A DNA stretch of 64,000 nt from Scytalidium lignicola (lineage: Eukaryota; Ascomycota; Leotiomycetes), in assembly GCA_002812745.2 (NCBI GenBank), contig NCSJ02000155.1:1-64000 (forward strand). The letters are read 5' to 3'. Each line of letters begins with the position of its first letter. The stretch's first letter is position 1. The notes under the pieces were generated by a model that made no database searches, was not told the origin of the DNA, and worked only from the letters and a program-made list of their open reading frames with translations. This document shows positions 11,141 to 22,307 of this stretch, piece by piece. A program made the translations under genes and the position numbers.

Positions 11141-11827
11141 ATGCATTTCCTCCTCTTCGGCTCCAGTGGACGGACCGGCCAGCACGTCGTATCTGAATTA
11201 CTCTCTCAGGGTCACACAGCGGTAGCCCTCGTGCGTACCTCTGGCAGCCTCACCCCTCGTCCTGGCCTCACCATCGTCACTGGCTCGCCACTATCCAAAT
11301 CCGACATACGCGGCACTCTCCTCGCGGCACCTCCTCTATCACCTTCTGCAGCGATCATCACATTGAACACAGTCCGCAAGTCCGACAGTCCTTTCGCGGC
11401 TCAGATTTCACCTCCTCGCTTCCTGGCCGACTCGTGCGCCAATGTTTGCGAGGTTCTGGAGCATGCCGGCTGTTATCGCATTGTAGTGATGTCGACAGCA
11501 GGTGTCGGAGATTCATGGGGTAACCTACCGTGGTTAAGCAAGGCATTCTTGGGGTGGACCAACGTTAAGTACGCGCTCGAGGATCACAGCCTCGTAGACA
11601 AGGAGATTCGGCTGACGAAGATGGATTGGACTCTTGTGAGGGCCGTGAGGCTGCAATTCGACGATCAGAAGCCGACCGACACGAAGACGGATGTGAAAAC
11701 GTTGGGCAGTAAGGGCGATGGAATGAGCTTGACCGACAGCGTCAGTGTTATTAGTGTGGCGAGCTTCCTGGTCAAAGTTGCGGTCGAAGGACTCTTCGTC
11801 CAAAGCGCAGTGGTTGTGACCAATTGA
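11141..11827 (+). CDS. NAD(P)-binding protein, NmrA/atypical SDR type
   Basis: This is an uninterrupted gene of 228 residues. I start at 11141 because MHFLLFGSSGRTGQHVVSEL is the Rossmann beta-alpha-beta start with GxxGxxG; the in-frame ATG at 11003 would add an unrelated 46-residue leader. Later blocks are the NAD(P)H-binding-like VVMSTAGVGDSW and a short C-terminal region. It is probably a cytosolic oxidoreductase or a regulatory NmrA-like protein; the substrate cannot be read from the sequence. It is transcribed in the same direction as the Zn2Cys6 regulator, 254 bp downstream. A TATA-like CTTTTATAAC sits near 11061. Confidence 0.75.
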   Translation: MHFLLFGSSGRTGQHVVSELLSQGHTAVALVRTSGSLTPRPGLTIVTGSPLSKSDIRGTLLAAPPLSPSAAIITLNTVRKSDSPFAAQISPPRFLADSCANVCEVLEHAGCYRIVVMSTAGVGDSWGNLPWLSKAFLGWTNVKYALEDHSLVDKEIRLTKMDWTLVRAVRLQFDDQKPTDTKTDVKTLGSKGDGMSLTDSVSVISVASFLVKVAVEGLFVQSAVVVTN

Positions 11828-13275
11828 CACGTCCAAGGAAGTCGTGGACTTTGTTGATATCGCTGTACCATGCAGGAAGACTTCCTGAACAAANTTTTTT
11901 TGTATTCTTCTGCGTATTGCTAGATAATAGAATCGGTTCCAGACTAATTTTTTCTGAGCTTAGATCCGTATTTCGTAGCCGAGTGTCAAAATAGATAGCG
12001 ATACAAGGCCAGTGAGTCACTTTCCTCCTCCATTAAGTGGTTCCTGCGGGACGTCCTCAAGTCTCGAGCTCCAGGTAGGTACAGTAGATTCTACCAAAAT
12101 GAGAGCGAGATTGTCTTGGCGGCTAGTCATAGTTATCTGGGTTTGTGTACCCAGACCGTGAGAAGTAGATAGCGCGTAGAATCCCCCGGAGCCCAGAAGG
12201 AAGCCGGGAAGGCAAGGCCGCCTTGTGACTGCGAAGCAAGCGCGCGAGCCTAGCCATGATGCCCAGTTGTGCGCGTCGCCATCATTTGCCCCATCAGTCC
12301 AGTTGAGTTCGGCAAGGGCGTTGGCTCTACGTCTCGAGTTGCTTGCGTGGCTCTCTTGCTGAACCTAACTATGAATCTTCCCTTGGTCCAGTCTCGCCGC
12401 TTCATGAATCCCATGGCAACCAACAGGCGCATTAGTAACCGTAAACCCTTCGTCAGAGCAACTCTGCCGCCAAGATGATTCTGCCTTGCCTTGCCTGTTT
12501 GCATGAAGTTCTCTGCGCCTCGGGCAGACAGAGAGTTGGTATGGACCTTCCCCAAATGTGATTTCACACTAGCTGTCGTAACCCTCGATATGTTGCCTGG
12601 TCTTGTATAAATAGTACCTTGCCTAGGAGAGGCACCCAGACATTGTATTCCCATTCCTTGGAACAACTCTGCTAATAAGATGATTGCATCTCGTCTCGTA
12701 TAAATGGTGACATATTCGTGGGAAGCTCCAGACGTTCATACCTCAGATTTGTGCTCTTGCTTTGTTCGGTTTTGAAACCATACAAAATTATTTTTCGACA
12801 GCTATTACAAAGCAGTATCGTATATATTTGAGTAAGTCTTTTTGTGGTAGAGAGAAGTTGAATAGGTGGTTAACAGATTAACGCCATATGTTCGTAGACG
12901 ATGAGGTTGAATGTGTGAAGTTTGTTAAAGTTGGGAGGTGTAGCTTTGACTGAAATGGATCCAGAATTGGCTCCTGAAAGAATCTTTGGCTGAATGGTTT
13001 CCAATTTTAACTAGTAGCAGGTGTAGCCAAACGGGAATTAAAAGTTCCAATTAATATAATTTGCATCCTATCTTTTGGGATACCATAATATGAGAGAGAA
13101 GCACTCGAGTTTGTATTCTCTTAACGTCGACTTCTTCAAATCAGTTTTGCTAGCCATGAATGTCTCATAGTTAGTGTAGAAGCCTTCGATTAGCCAATGC
13201 AAAATTTCAATAGAAGATAGTAATATATNAAAAAGAAGAAAATGTATTATTGCTAAATAGCTAACTATTAAAGGA
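11828..13275. other. Intergenic, no gene seen
   Basis: Several short open frames on both strands at 12250-12670 have no recognisable motif, and the two strands mirror each other, typical of a locally G/C-rich non-coding patch. A copy of a dispersed repeat lies at 12963-13028. N characters are at 11894 and 13229, both beside homopolymers. Confidence 0.45.
12963..13028 (+). repeat. Dispersed repeat, copy 1
   Basis: About 66 bp (from AGAATTGGCTCCTGAAAG to TGTAGCC) match 44827-44893 in the same orientation. Most differences between the copies are C/T exchanges, which suggests two relics of one transposon altered by RIP-like mutation. TTCCAATTTTAAC is identical in both. Confidence 0.6.
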
Positions 13276-14360
13276 CTAAAGTGTGAAATTAACCATCCTC
13301 TCCTCGAGCTCAGACAGTTTGAGCAGCTCTTGCAGCTCGTGCACGGAACTGATAATCCCATAGCTAGACCTTGGAACCGCAGAAGCCCCTTTCATCCCGA
13401 AATTCCCCTCCTTATGGTTATTTGAACACAAAGAATAATAACCACCCCCTGGTTTGGAATAACCGCCACCAGAACTGGTATTGTTACCACCAAAATATCC
13501 AGATCCATCTTCTCCCAACTTGTCATATCCAGACCACCAATCTCCATACGGGTATTGATTTCCAGAACCATTTCCGTTATTACTACGATCTCCGCCGTTT
13601 TCATCGTCGTGGTCTTTTCCATGATCCTTACCGTGCTGCTCTGGTATATCTGGAGTATCCTCCTGGGCTCCCTGAATATGAACCGGTCCAGGAGAATAGA
13701 GCACATAATTTGGTTCCGTTACAAGATTGGGGTCATATGTTCCTGGTACGTAGGATTGTTCAGCGCCCTGGTCAAGTGAACGAGGCTCTACCCAACGGTC
13801 TCGATCCCATTGATTACGTGCAACAATACTGACAGAAGTCTGCTCCCCTAAACTACCCCGACTTTCCTGATCACTCCTAAGCAGAGGTAATATTGCTTTT
13901 GTGCTGTAACCTTCCGGTTGCAAGGTAGCTTCATTGTGAAAGGCAGCATCTCTTTCATTTTTGCGTTCAAATTGAGTACTTCCAACGTCATGACTGGCTA
14001 CGTCGCCGATTTGGATATTTTTATTGAGATTGTCCAAAATTGGCTCTTGGTTTTGAGCAATGGATGACGATTCTATGCCTACGGACGGATCAAACTTTCT
14101 GTTCTTTGCGCATTTCTTAGGATCACACTGCTCTTGTTAGATCAAAATTTTCTCTAATGATAGATACTGCACTTGACCTTTTTCTTTTGTCTCCTGTGGT
14201 GTGCACAAGTCATATTACGATTCTCATATATTGCCTTGCTCTTTTCTTTACTCTTCTTTGTTTGAGATTTCTCAGGCACCTCTTCCATAGTCTTTGCTTT
14301 AAACGTTGCTTTAAGAAAGCGGACTTTTGGTTTTGTAATGTTGTATCGTGGCAAGTTCAT
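13276..14360 (-). CDS. Orphan Gly/Asn-rich protein with Cys/His basic motif
   Basis: I do not recognise this family. Two exons join in phase: 14178-14360 and 13276-14127, with a 50-nt intron (donor GTCAAG, CTAAC before CAG), giving 344 residues. The junction creates TCAHHRRQKKKCDPKKC, a CX2HX7CX4C arrangement in a strongly basic context that could bind one zinc ion and nucleic acid. Residues 62-230 are hydrophilic with acidic patches; then comes an Asn/Gly/Tyr-rich low-complexity stretch (NNGNGSGNQYPYGDWW, then SGGGYSKPGGGYY), and a short Leu-rich end (LQELLKLSELEERM). No signal peptide or membrane span is present. A role as a nuclear or RNA-associated protein is inference. The start at 14360 is the ATG giving MNLPRYN; the next in-frame ATG, at MEEVPEK, is possible. 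Confidence 0.6.
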
Positions 14361-15713
14361 TATTACCTTCTCAAAATGGAGAAAACAGCTAATAATGAGA
14401 AATTTGACAAAATTAGCAATACAATTCTCTAAGCAATGATACAATACGAGCAAATATGGCAAGTACACCTTCCAGGAGATTGTATTGACGTAGAAGATAA
14501 AATTTTATATATAGTGAAGAGGGCTTAGCTATCGGTTTCCTAATACGAACACCGATGACACGTCGAGTAATGCTTATGGAGAGTTACAAAAGTACTGCCG
14601 CATATGTGAATATGCTCAGCCTTAATGAGAGCGGTTACCTAAATTGGTGTAGTGCAGTAGTGATGAATGTGTGCAATATACCATTTAATCGTCACCATTC
14701 GCTGGATCCGAGGAGGCCAAGCATGGAGGGCCTAGAGCCTCTATTAACCTGCTCCTGTAATAGATCCTTTCTAGAAGGTCAAACTTCTAATGATGCATTG
14801 TTACACTTTCACAAACCAACAGTCAAAAGCAGGTCTTGACAACATGACATTGTTTAGCAATCACGCGCACTATTGTGTCTCAAAATCTGTTATCACTGTT
14901 CTGCCCAAGGCGTATTGTCCATGGCGGCTGAGACAATCGGGCTTTGAGTAATAAGCAGCAGCGTACCGTTACAACGGCTGTAGCCTGATACCCCAAATAT
15001 CAAACCTATGGTACCTGCAAAACCCGTTTCTACACGGCACAGAAATGTAGAACAGACGAATAATGCGAAGTTGCTCAATGAACATGAGATTCAGCTCATA
15101 CCCGGCTAAAGCAGAGCTTGCGAGAGAGCTGAGGAAGCATGCAGGGGCCAGCGATTATGTGTGCCCCTATGAGAAAGCGAGACAATGCAGTCAGGATCGA
15201 GAAAGCTGGAGATTTCCGAGTGAGACAATTATTTGTTACACGACGCAGTTCACCAGGGCCAGAGGAATGGAAGAAAACATAGTTGAATTTCTGAATTTCC
15301 TATGCATCACTCGACGATACCTTGCTCTTCACTCCACCTAGCCCAGGGATAAGTTTTAATGATTCAATAGCTTTATATAAGATGTGTCAGGGTATATACC
15401 CATCGGCCTATAATGGTTGTAGTTGGTTATAGATATGCTTCGAGTCTCTATAATATTATGTATATGAAATATTTTCCGGAACAGTTGGCAATTTAGATTT
15501 CGTGTATGGATTAGTAATGTAGATGAGAGCCGAAAGATGGGTCTTCTAAATTGTCTCCTCAACGAAAAAGCCTTTTACAACTACCAGAGAACCCAATCTA
15601 CGAATCATTAAATTCATTTTACCCAAACCACAATTTTATATTTCCATTATCCAGCTAAGGCCTCAGCAAACAGACGAAGATAGCGTCCAAACTATAAAGT
15701 GTCTTGAGTCACC
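14361..15713. other. Intergenic, no supported gene
   Basis: Short frames occur at 14555-14839 and 15063-15341. The second has a slightly coding-like segment (ELARELRKHAGASDYVCPYE), but no domain, no convincing splice partners and no homologue I can name. The final 100 bp before 15714 form the promoter of the downstream regulator. Confidence 0.4.
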
Positions 15714-17529
15714 ATGTCGATGAAGGCGAACTGCTGGACCTGTCGGCTCCGGCGGAAGAGATGTGATAGAAACTTTCCAACCTGCGAAACCTGCAAGAGT
15801 CTACAGATCACCTGTTACTCGAGTGACAACCGTCCGGAATGGATGGATGGTGGGAAGAGGCAAAGTATAATGGCACAGCGCATTAAAGCCGAAGTTAAAC
15901 GAAGCGCGGAAGCTCGTAGAGAGAAACAATACATTCAAGTTCTCAGCATGGACACTAATTCAGACGCCACAGTTGGTATTAAACAACTAGGTAATTACTA
16001 CCACGGGATTCAGCAATTTAACATGGTCATGATGGTGATTTTAACTCTACTTAGATCCCAAGTCCACTCCATCAAGATCAATAGAGATACCCCAAACTCA
16101 TGCAGGTTCCCAAAGCAGCAATACTACGCAACCAGATGATATGCCAGATACCTGGGATATTTTGCATACAATAGGACCCCCTATCAATAAGCATGACGTT
16201 GAGGCTGACTTTATAATGATATTTCTGGACTATGTCTTCCCGTTTCTGTTCCCGTTCTATCGGCCTCCAATATTTGACTGTGGGCGGGCGTGGTTACTTG
16301 CTCTCCTAAGAGATAACAAAGCCCTCTTCCACATCGCCATGAGTCTCAGTTCATACTTTTTCACACTCATCATAACAAACGACCGACCCGGCTACAATGG
16401 CGCTTGCAAAGTATACACCTGGAATAAGCTGGCTGGGCATATGGACGTTGCCATCAAGAGCATACAAGATGAGATGCAAGCGTTAAATAAGCAAGGAACC
16501 GATGCTCCTCTACTAGATAGAGTACATGCGCTGGATAGCATTACACAGCTAATGGTGTTTGAAGGGGCGATGTGGCGAACACCAGATTGGGATGTTCATC
16601 TAACTGCCGCGGCGACAATATTTAAGGGGATCTTTGAAGAATATGGCATTACTAATGGTCTCCCTGATATGGAAAAGGTGATTCTGACCATGAATAGACC
16701 GCCTTTTACTCTCGGTGATCGCCATGTCTGGAATACGGATCAAGCCTCGTTCCGCTTCTTTGCAGCTATTCTTCTCTACGCAGACATAATTTCAAGCGCC
16801 ACACTCAAGAGACGGCCTTACCTTCAAGAGTATCATACTCATTTGATTGCTGGTAGAAATTCTGTAGGGGATTCTGCGTTCCAGTTGAAAATGGAATATT
16901 TTATCGGCTGTGAAGGATGGGTCTTGCTCACCATTGCTAAGATTACAGAGCTATATATTTGGAAAAATGAGGCGGCAACGGCTGGCACGTTTGATCCAGC
17001 TGAACTGGTGGTTCAGGGTGAACAGATTTCGCAAGAACTTAGTACTGGATTAACAGAGCTCGATAATAATAGTTCAACGCTCAGTACACCCAGGCTTCAA
17101 GATATTATACACTCATATTATCGATCCGATAGCCAAAGTCAAGTTAGTGAGCAAACTGTAGCGACTCGGATTTGGGCACATGCTGCAAAAATCTACTTAG
17201 CTGTTGTTGTTCAGGGCTGGGAGCCACAAAGCTCGTCCATTCATCTGAACGTCACCGCTGTGCTCCAGCAGCTCCAGGCCGTCTCATCTCCCGCAACTTT
17301 ACGCAGCCTCGTATGGCCATTTTTTGTGGCTGGCTGCTTGGCTGAAGAAGGGCAGGAGCAGAGCTTTAGGGATATTGCGTCTACTTCTGGGGCACTTCTG
17401 ACATTTGGTAGTTTAGGAGAAGCGCTTCGAATTATGGAACAAGTCTGGCAGAAGCGAAATCAACTGGATAAGCAATGGGATTTGACCGCCTGTTTTAACC
17501 TGTTAGGTACACAAGTTCTGCTAGCATAA
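15714..17529 (+). CDS. Zn2Cys6 transcription factor
   Basis: This is a binuclear-zinc regulator of 578 residues. The N-terminus reads CWTCRLRRKRCDRNFPTC and continues with ETCKSLQITC: CX2CX6CX6CX2CX6C. Exons are 15714-15975 and 16055-17529; the 79-nt intron (donor G|GTATTA, TTTAAC, acceptor CTTAG) closes the phase and removes an in-frame stop at 16137. The long C-terminal part (PFLFPFYRPP, DSITQLMVFEGAMW, FAAILLYADIISS) looks like the DUF3468-type effector region of Acr-2-like regulators. It converges with an NmrA-like oxidoreductase whose stop is 70 bp away. Confidence 0.9.
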
Positions 17530-17598
17530 TTGAATTTCAAGATTCATTTCAGTCTCTGCTAAACCCGGTCTTATTTCCTCCGAAGCTAGCAATCGCAA

Positions 17599-18725
17599 TT
17601 ATTTACCCTTCCACAACTCAACCACATCTTTCACCTTCAAAGTCTGGATATTGGGGAACTTCGAATTTAGAGCTTTATCTTTGGGCATATCGAATTTCCC
17701 TTCAATTACATAACGGCCGAAGAGGCAGAGTAAACCTTGTAATCGTTCTTTGGGGTAGAAGGCATAGGCGATGGCGTGAGCGGGGAGCTCTGTGATTTCT
17801 CCCTTCTCGAGTTTTTCAATGGAATCGTATGTTACTGTAAACTTAGCACCTGATGATGTAACCAATATTAGCATAAGTCTTTCAACCAACAAGAAACAAG
17901 TAAGAAATAGATATTGGAGGGGTAGGGAGATAATGAAGGTAGATTTACCCCGCGCCTCTTCTATCAACTTCAGAAACTCATTCCATGTCGTAGAGTCACT
18001 GTAACAGTACGTCGTCTCCTCCCAGTTCTGCACATCCAAAGATGCAACAACAAACTTCGCTAAATCAATGGTGTAGATAAGGGACATCGGCTCATTTCCA
18101 GTACCAGGGATAGCTGCAACTTTGTGTTCTATATCCAAAACAAAGGACGCAGGTAATTGCAAATATGACTTGAGGTATGGGAATCCGTAATAGTCCAAGA
18201 AAAAGCCATTAACGAATCTAGTCCACTCGAAATTCGTCTTACGAAGCTCAGCTAAGGTCGCTTCTCGCACTGCATACAACGGTGATCTGGATGGGTAGTT
18301 TAACCTAAGGCTTCAGCAACAGAGCCTATAAGACTTACATTTCGGTGTGATGTACGCCCCAGTCACTCGCGACGAACCGTTGAACAGTTGTTGACTTAGC
18401 AGCGGCCTGGACGAGGTTACATTCAGAAGCTGAGGCGGCTGGGCTTGTCACTTGAATGGCCGAGATGACTGTGTGAACATTATTGCTAGCAAGAAGTTTT
18501 GCGGTACCGTCCACATCGTCGTAGTCAACAACGAGAAAGGAGGTATCAGAGTCGGTCTTTTCTGCCGGCTTTGCATGGAGTCAGTCAAGGGTGATACTAG
18601 CGGTTGGTTAGCTGCCTCACTTTGCGAGATAAAACAAGTAGCTTGTGCTTTGAACTGCCTTTAAGCTCCTCGACAATAGCTCTGCCAACATGGCCGGTTC
18701 CTCCAGCGACTGCAACGACAACCAT
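17599..18725 (-). CDS. NmrA/isoflavone-reductase-like oxidoreductase
   Basis: This is an atypical short-chain dehydrogenase of 307 residues. Exons are 18621-18725, 18339-18568, 17949-18286 and 17599-17849; introns of 52, 52 and 99 nt close in phase. The start MVVVAVAGGTGHVGRAIVEE is the NAD(P)-binding GxxGxxG. Further blocks are VISAIQVTSPAAS, QRFVASDWGVHHTE, WTRFVNGFFLDYYG and SLIYTIDLAKFVVASL, as in fungal NmrA-like/isoflavone-reductase proteins. The substrate is unknown. The third intron is 99 nt with no stop, so unspliced RNA can be translated through it. Confidence 0.88.
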
Positions 18726-19644
18726 TTTGGTACAGAAGAGATATGCTTGAGATAGGGATATGAAGTATTAGGAAAACTCGGTAAGGTGTTGTATATCGAA
18801 ATATAAATACATTCAGTTATAAACGGAGCGTTCTACTACTTATATATGCACGAGGCTAACTCCAAGCCCCAGTTCGCCTCCCACGCCGACAAAACAGTTT
18901 GTAATAACCATGGAGTTATCATGGTGATTTATAAGATATATGAGCTTAGTACAAGTCCTTTTCCTGAGCTGTGCCTTAATGATAGTCCTAAAATGATGTT
19001 ATCCCAAAACGAAGCAGTCCTACGATCCCTGCATGAGCGCGCGCGGTCCCAAGAAGGAAAGGTCAAAAGTATTGACCTAACCCCATTTGCACAAATCCCA
19101 AGCCGAGGCTTTCCCTTCTGGGACAGCGCGCGCTCATGCAAGAATGTTTGAATCTGCCTTGAGAATCGTATGTTTTGTTTTGACATGCGGTCTAACTCTT
19201 TGTCAGTTGATTACGTGTAGTGGTGTTCAACTATTTGAGTTTATGAAGTCGATTGGATTCTGCTGCATCGATTTGTAATTAATCTATGATGGTGAATATA
19301 ATTATAGGTATTATTGCTGTGCCTTTATTTTCTGCGTTTTGGAGGTTCGCGATGAGGGGTTTGCCCCTCCACCCATGTGTTCCCTCTGCATTTCTTTTCN
19401 TTTTTTCCTCCTTTCNTTTTTTACCTTACTACTTCTTACATCACAGGACTATATCATAGGAAAATTAAATAGCCGGTGATACTGTAGATTCATAACCCAA
19501 TGAAATCGAGTACACAGCATTTAAAATACAATAAAATCATGGCTTTTTGTCCTTTTGAATATACAAGTATTATCATGGATACATATGAAAAAACATACAT
19601 ATAATCAAATCAAATCAAATCAAATCAAATCACATCACATCACA
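18726..19644. other. Intergenic with a hairpin element
   Basis: This stretch contains the promoter of the NmrA-like gene at its left side and the 3' flank of the GH43 gene at its right. It also holds the inverted repeat at 19030-19140 and C/T-rich DNA with N characters at 19400 and 19416. No gene is seen. Confidence 0.5.
19030..19140. repeat. Near-perfect inverted repeat, 111 bp
   Basis: The left arm TGCATGAGCGCGCGCGGTCC... (19030-19061) pairs with the right arm ending ...GGGACAGCGCGCGCTCATGCA (about 19109-19140). The arms are about 32 nt with one mismatch and two single-base gaps. The loop holds a second hairpin, GGTCAA-N5-TTGACC (19061-19077). The arms are far more G/C-rich than the surroundings. 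No clear target-site duplication is seen. It could be a foldback MITE or a structured RNA. Confidence 0.7.
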
Positions 19645-19648
19645 TCAC
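19603..19648. repeat. Pentanucleotide microsatellite
   Basis: Tandem ATCAA units turn into ATCAC units. The array reaches into the stop codon of the GH43 gene, so a change in repeat number would alter its 3' end. Confidence 0.85.
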
Positions 19649-20613
19649 TTCTTCTCCGTCGACAAATTCCCCTCAGCATCGTAGAACAGCTCCCGCACCT
19701 TGACGCATCTCAAATGGTTCTTCCCTCCGCTCAACTCGCAATCATGGTGGAACAACCACCACCTCCCCTTAAACTCCGCAATCGAATGATGCGTCGTCCA
19801 CCCCAACACAGGTTTCAAGATCCTCCCCCGATACGTAAACGGACCAAGAGGACTCGTACCCGTCGCATAGCAGAGAAAATGCGTATCACCCGTAGAATAA
19901 CTAAAATAGTAAAGCCCATTATACTTATGCATCCACGCCGCCTCGAAGAACCGTCTCTCGTGGTCCTCAGCCTTCAGCGGCTCCTTGGTCTCTGGGTCCA
20001 AGATGACCGCCTTCATCACCTCCGAGTCGAAGCTGTGCATGTCTGCACTCAACTTAGCCACGAGCGGACTCAACGCGTTGCCCGTCGAGGCTTCCATGTT
20101 CTTGTAGGCGTCGCGATCGAATGAGCCCGTCGTCCAGCACTGCAACTGTCCACCCCAGATCCCGCCGAAGTAGAGATACGCCTGACCATCATCATCGACG
20201 AAGCTGGCAGGGTCAATGCTGTAACTACCCTTGATGGGCTCTGGATCAGCTTTGAATGGGCCTTCGGGTTTGTCGCCTTCCGCTACGCCAATGCGGAAGA
20301 TGCCATCGTGGTCGCGCGCTGGGAAGTAGAGGTAGTATTTCCCGTTCTTGGTGGCGGCGTCGGGGGCCCAGAGTTGTTTCTGAGCCCAGGGGACGTCTTC
20401 GAGTTTCAGGGCTATGCCGTGGTCGGTTACTTCGCCGTCGATGCTAGGCAGGCTGAAGACGTGGTAGTCGACCATGTCGTACTGGTCGCCATTGTCGTTG
20501 TCTTGGATGTCAGTCTCGCGGTCGTGGGAGGGGTAGACGTAGAGTTTGTCATTGAAGACGTGGGCGGATGGGTCCGCGGTGTAGAGGTGGGTAACCAGAG
20601 GCTTGGAGGACAT
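19645..20613 (-). CDS. Glycoside hydrolase family 43
   Basis: This is an intron-less enzyme of 322 residues with the five-bladed beta-propeller pattern of GH43 (beta-xylosidase, alpha-arabinofuranosidase or arabinanase activities). The three catalytic acidic residues are visible: Asp14 in LYTADPSAHVF (base), Asp134 in SYSIDPASFVDDDG (pKa modulator) and Glu224 in RFFEAAWMHKYNG (acid). I start at MSSKPLVTHL (20613); the upstream in-frame codons are AT-rich leader. No signal peptide is present, so it probably acts inside the cell on imported oligosaccharides. Exact specificity cannot be read. Confidence 0.9.
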   Translation of the reverse strand: MSSKPLVTHLYTADPSAHVFNDKLYVYPSHDRETDIQDNDNGDQYDMVDYHVFSLPSIDGEVTDHGIALKLEDVPWAQKQLWAPDAATKNGKYYLYFPARDHDGIFRIGVAEGDKPEGPFKADPEPIKGSYSIDPASFVDDDGQAYLYFGGIWGGQLQCWTTGSFDRDAYKNMEASTGNALSPLVAKLSADMHSFDSEVMKAVILDPETKEPLKAEDHERRFFEAAWMHKYNGLYYFSYSTGDTHFLCYATGTSPLGPFTYRGRILKPVLGWTTHHSIAEFKGRWWLFHHDCELSGGKNHLRCVKVRELFYDAEGNLSTEKK

Positions 20614-22234
20614 GATAGAGTGTGAGATATTTTTGTTTTGATAGGTTTTCAAGAGGTAATATATGTTATCCTGCCGAGGTTTTCTGCTTGATTCGACTAA
20701 TTAAGAGGTAACCTCAGGGGGGATATGTAGACACACGAATGCTGGAGAAGTCGTACGAACGTTAATGGAAAGCAATTCGGGCATTGGGCTTGGGTAGCTC
20801 TCTCTGTTAAATACCAGGCTGAATAGCCATCAAGCTCTGGCAGCCGCTGGCATGAGGCTGCGATTTTATCCATTTACCCGTCTTAGTTGGGGCCACTTTG
20901 GTGGAGGGGCAGCAGCCACGATAAGGAGACGATAAGGCTTGGCTTATGTAATACACGGCTTGACGGACCGGATCGCTCTGCCATGTGATGTGAAGTTGAA
21001 GGAAGAATATACGAACTAAAACAACTGGATGCATAGAGATATAATAAAGATGCCCTTGCTCAATAGCCTTGACCTGTGCTAGTTGCTAATAGTTGCAGCA
21101 TCATTGGCTGGTTCGATCACGGGATATAAATGCGGAGCGGATTAACCTATATCCACATCCAAGTAGAAAAGCCATTCCGAAGGAGAAATATTTCGACAAC
21201 CAGGACCAGTCTCGTGAACAACTCGCCATATAGTAATTTAAACTTTGATAATTGCAAAATAATATGCACAGCTTCAGCTAATGATTTAATAATGTATACA
21301 TAGCCGCATAGCCACTCTGCTCGCTAAGGCAAGTTGAAGTAGCGCAAGGCATCTTGTCGCACTTGCTACAAAATGCTTGTTGCGGAGTGGTGTAAGGGAT
21401 GTATAACAACCACTGTTATATCGAATTTAAAATTTCCAGGCGATGAAGATCATTATATCCTTTGGGAGCTCAATTCAATGTCTCATCGAGCCTGTGGTCG
21501 CAGTCGGCATCATAGCCGGGGGTTGCATTCAGGGAACATGCTGCCACTACTTAATTAGCACCAAATGGATACCGGACGCGTAAACCTATGGCTCATCAAA
21601 TGTTAGACACACGATACAACCCCTCGGCAGATGTATGTGAATACAGCAAATTCAAAGTACGGATCTTTCGTTGAGCTGAGCGACAAAAGAGGTGGAGTAC
21701 GGAGGTACGTAAGGTAGAACGTGGCTGCTAGAGCTCCCCAATCTCTGCAACTTTGTACCTGGGTCCCTTTCACCTGACTGGCTACTGAATAAAATTATTG
21801 TTTCTTTCAGGGCCCTTCTTCTCAAGTGGGCTGGACGTCTGTGTTTACACTTCGCATCCAGACGGGATAGCCAGCAAGTAACGAAGCGAGCGTAGCTACA
21901 AAAAAACAAGCTTTTCTGGAAGGCGAGAGCATTACATCACGCATGTATATCGTAACCTTAGGGGGCTAAGCATGAAGCAGAGGCCCAAAGTGCGGCACAT
22001 CACAAGCATGCGAGAGGACGATAAGGCATAAGGTACTGATAGACAATCGATAATGAAAAAGAAGNAAAAAATGCAGCTCCAGAGAAACTATTCCGTTCCT
22101 TCCCCGCGGTTGCTAGCAATTACCGTATTACTTTATTAGTCCCCATGAAGAGAAAAGAAAAGGGGTTGGGGCGCAGCAAGATTTCGAATAATGCTTGTCT
22201 TGGCCGATTACGGTTAGCTTGATTTTCTCCAATT

Positions 22235-22245
22235 CCAGCCAATCA
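22235..22245 (+). promoter_or_regulatory. CCAAT box 1 upstream of GH72 gene
   Basis: CCAGCCAATCA matches the binding site of the fungal CCAAT-binding (HAP) complex. An identical 11-mer recurs 62 bp downstream. Confidence 0.5.
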
Positions 22246-22296
22246 CGGCGCTGTTGCACTCGGTTACAAGCATGAATCACTTCGATTTTACTGCAT

Positions 22297-22307
22297 CCAG
22301 CCAATCA
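22297..22307 (+). promoter_or_regulatory. CCAAT box 2 upstream of GH72 gene
   Basis: CCAGCCAATCA is the second copy, about 470 bp before the start codon. Two identical sites in the same orientation raise the chance that they are functional. Confidence 0.5.

Noticed and set aside
12250..12666. Minus-strand frame of 138 codons
   Set aside because: Basic, motif-free product with an opposite-strand frame in the same place; looks like a local G/C-rich non-coding patch.
15063..15341. Plus-strand frame of 92 codons with a Cys-containing segment
   Set aside because: Looked like part of a zinc cluster, but the Cys spacing does not fit and no partner exon was found.
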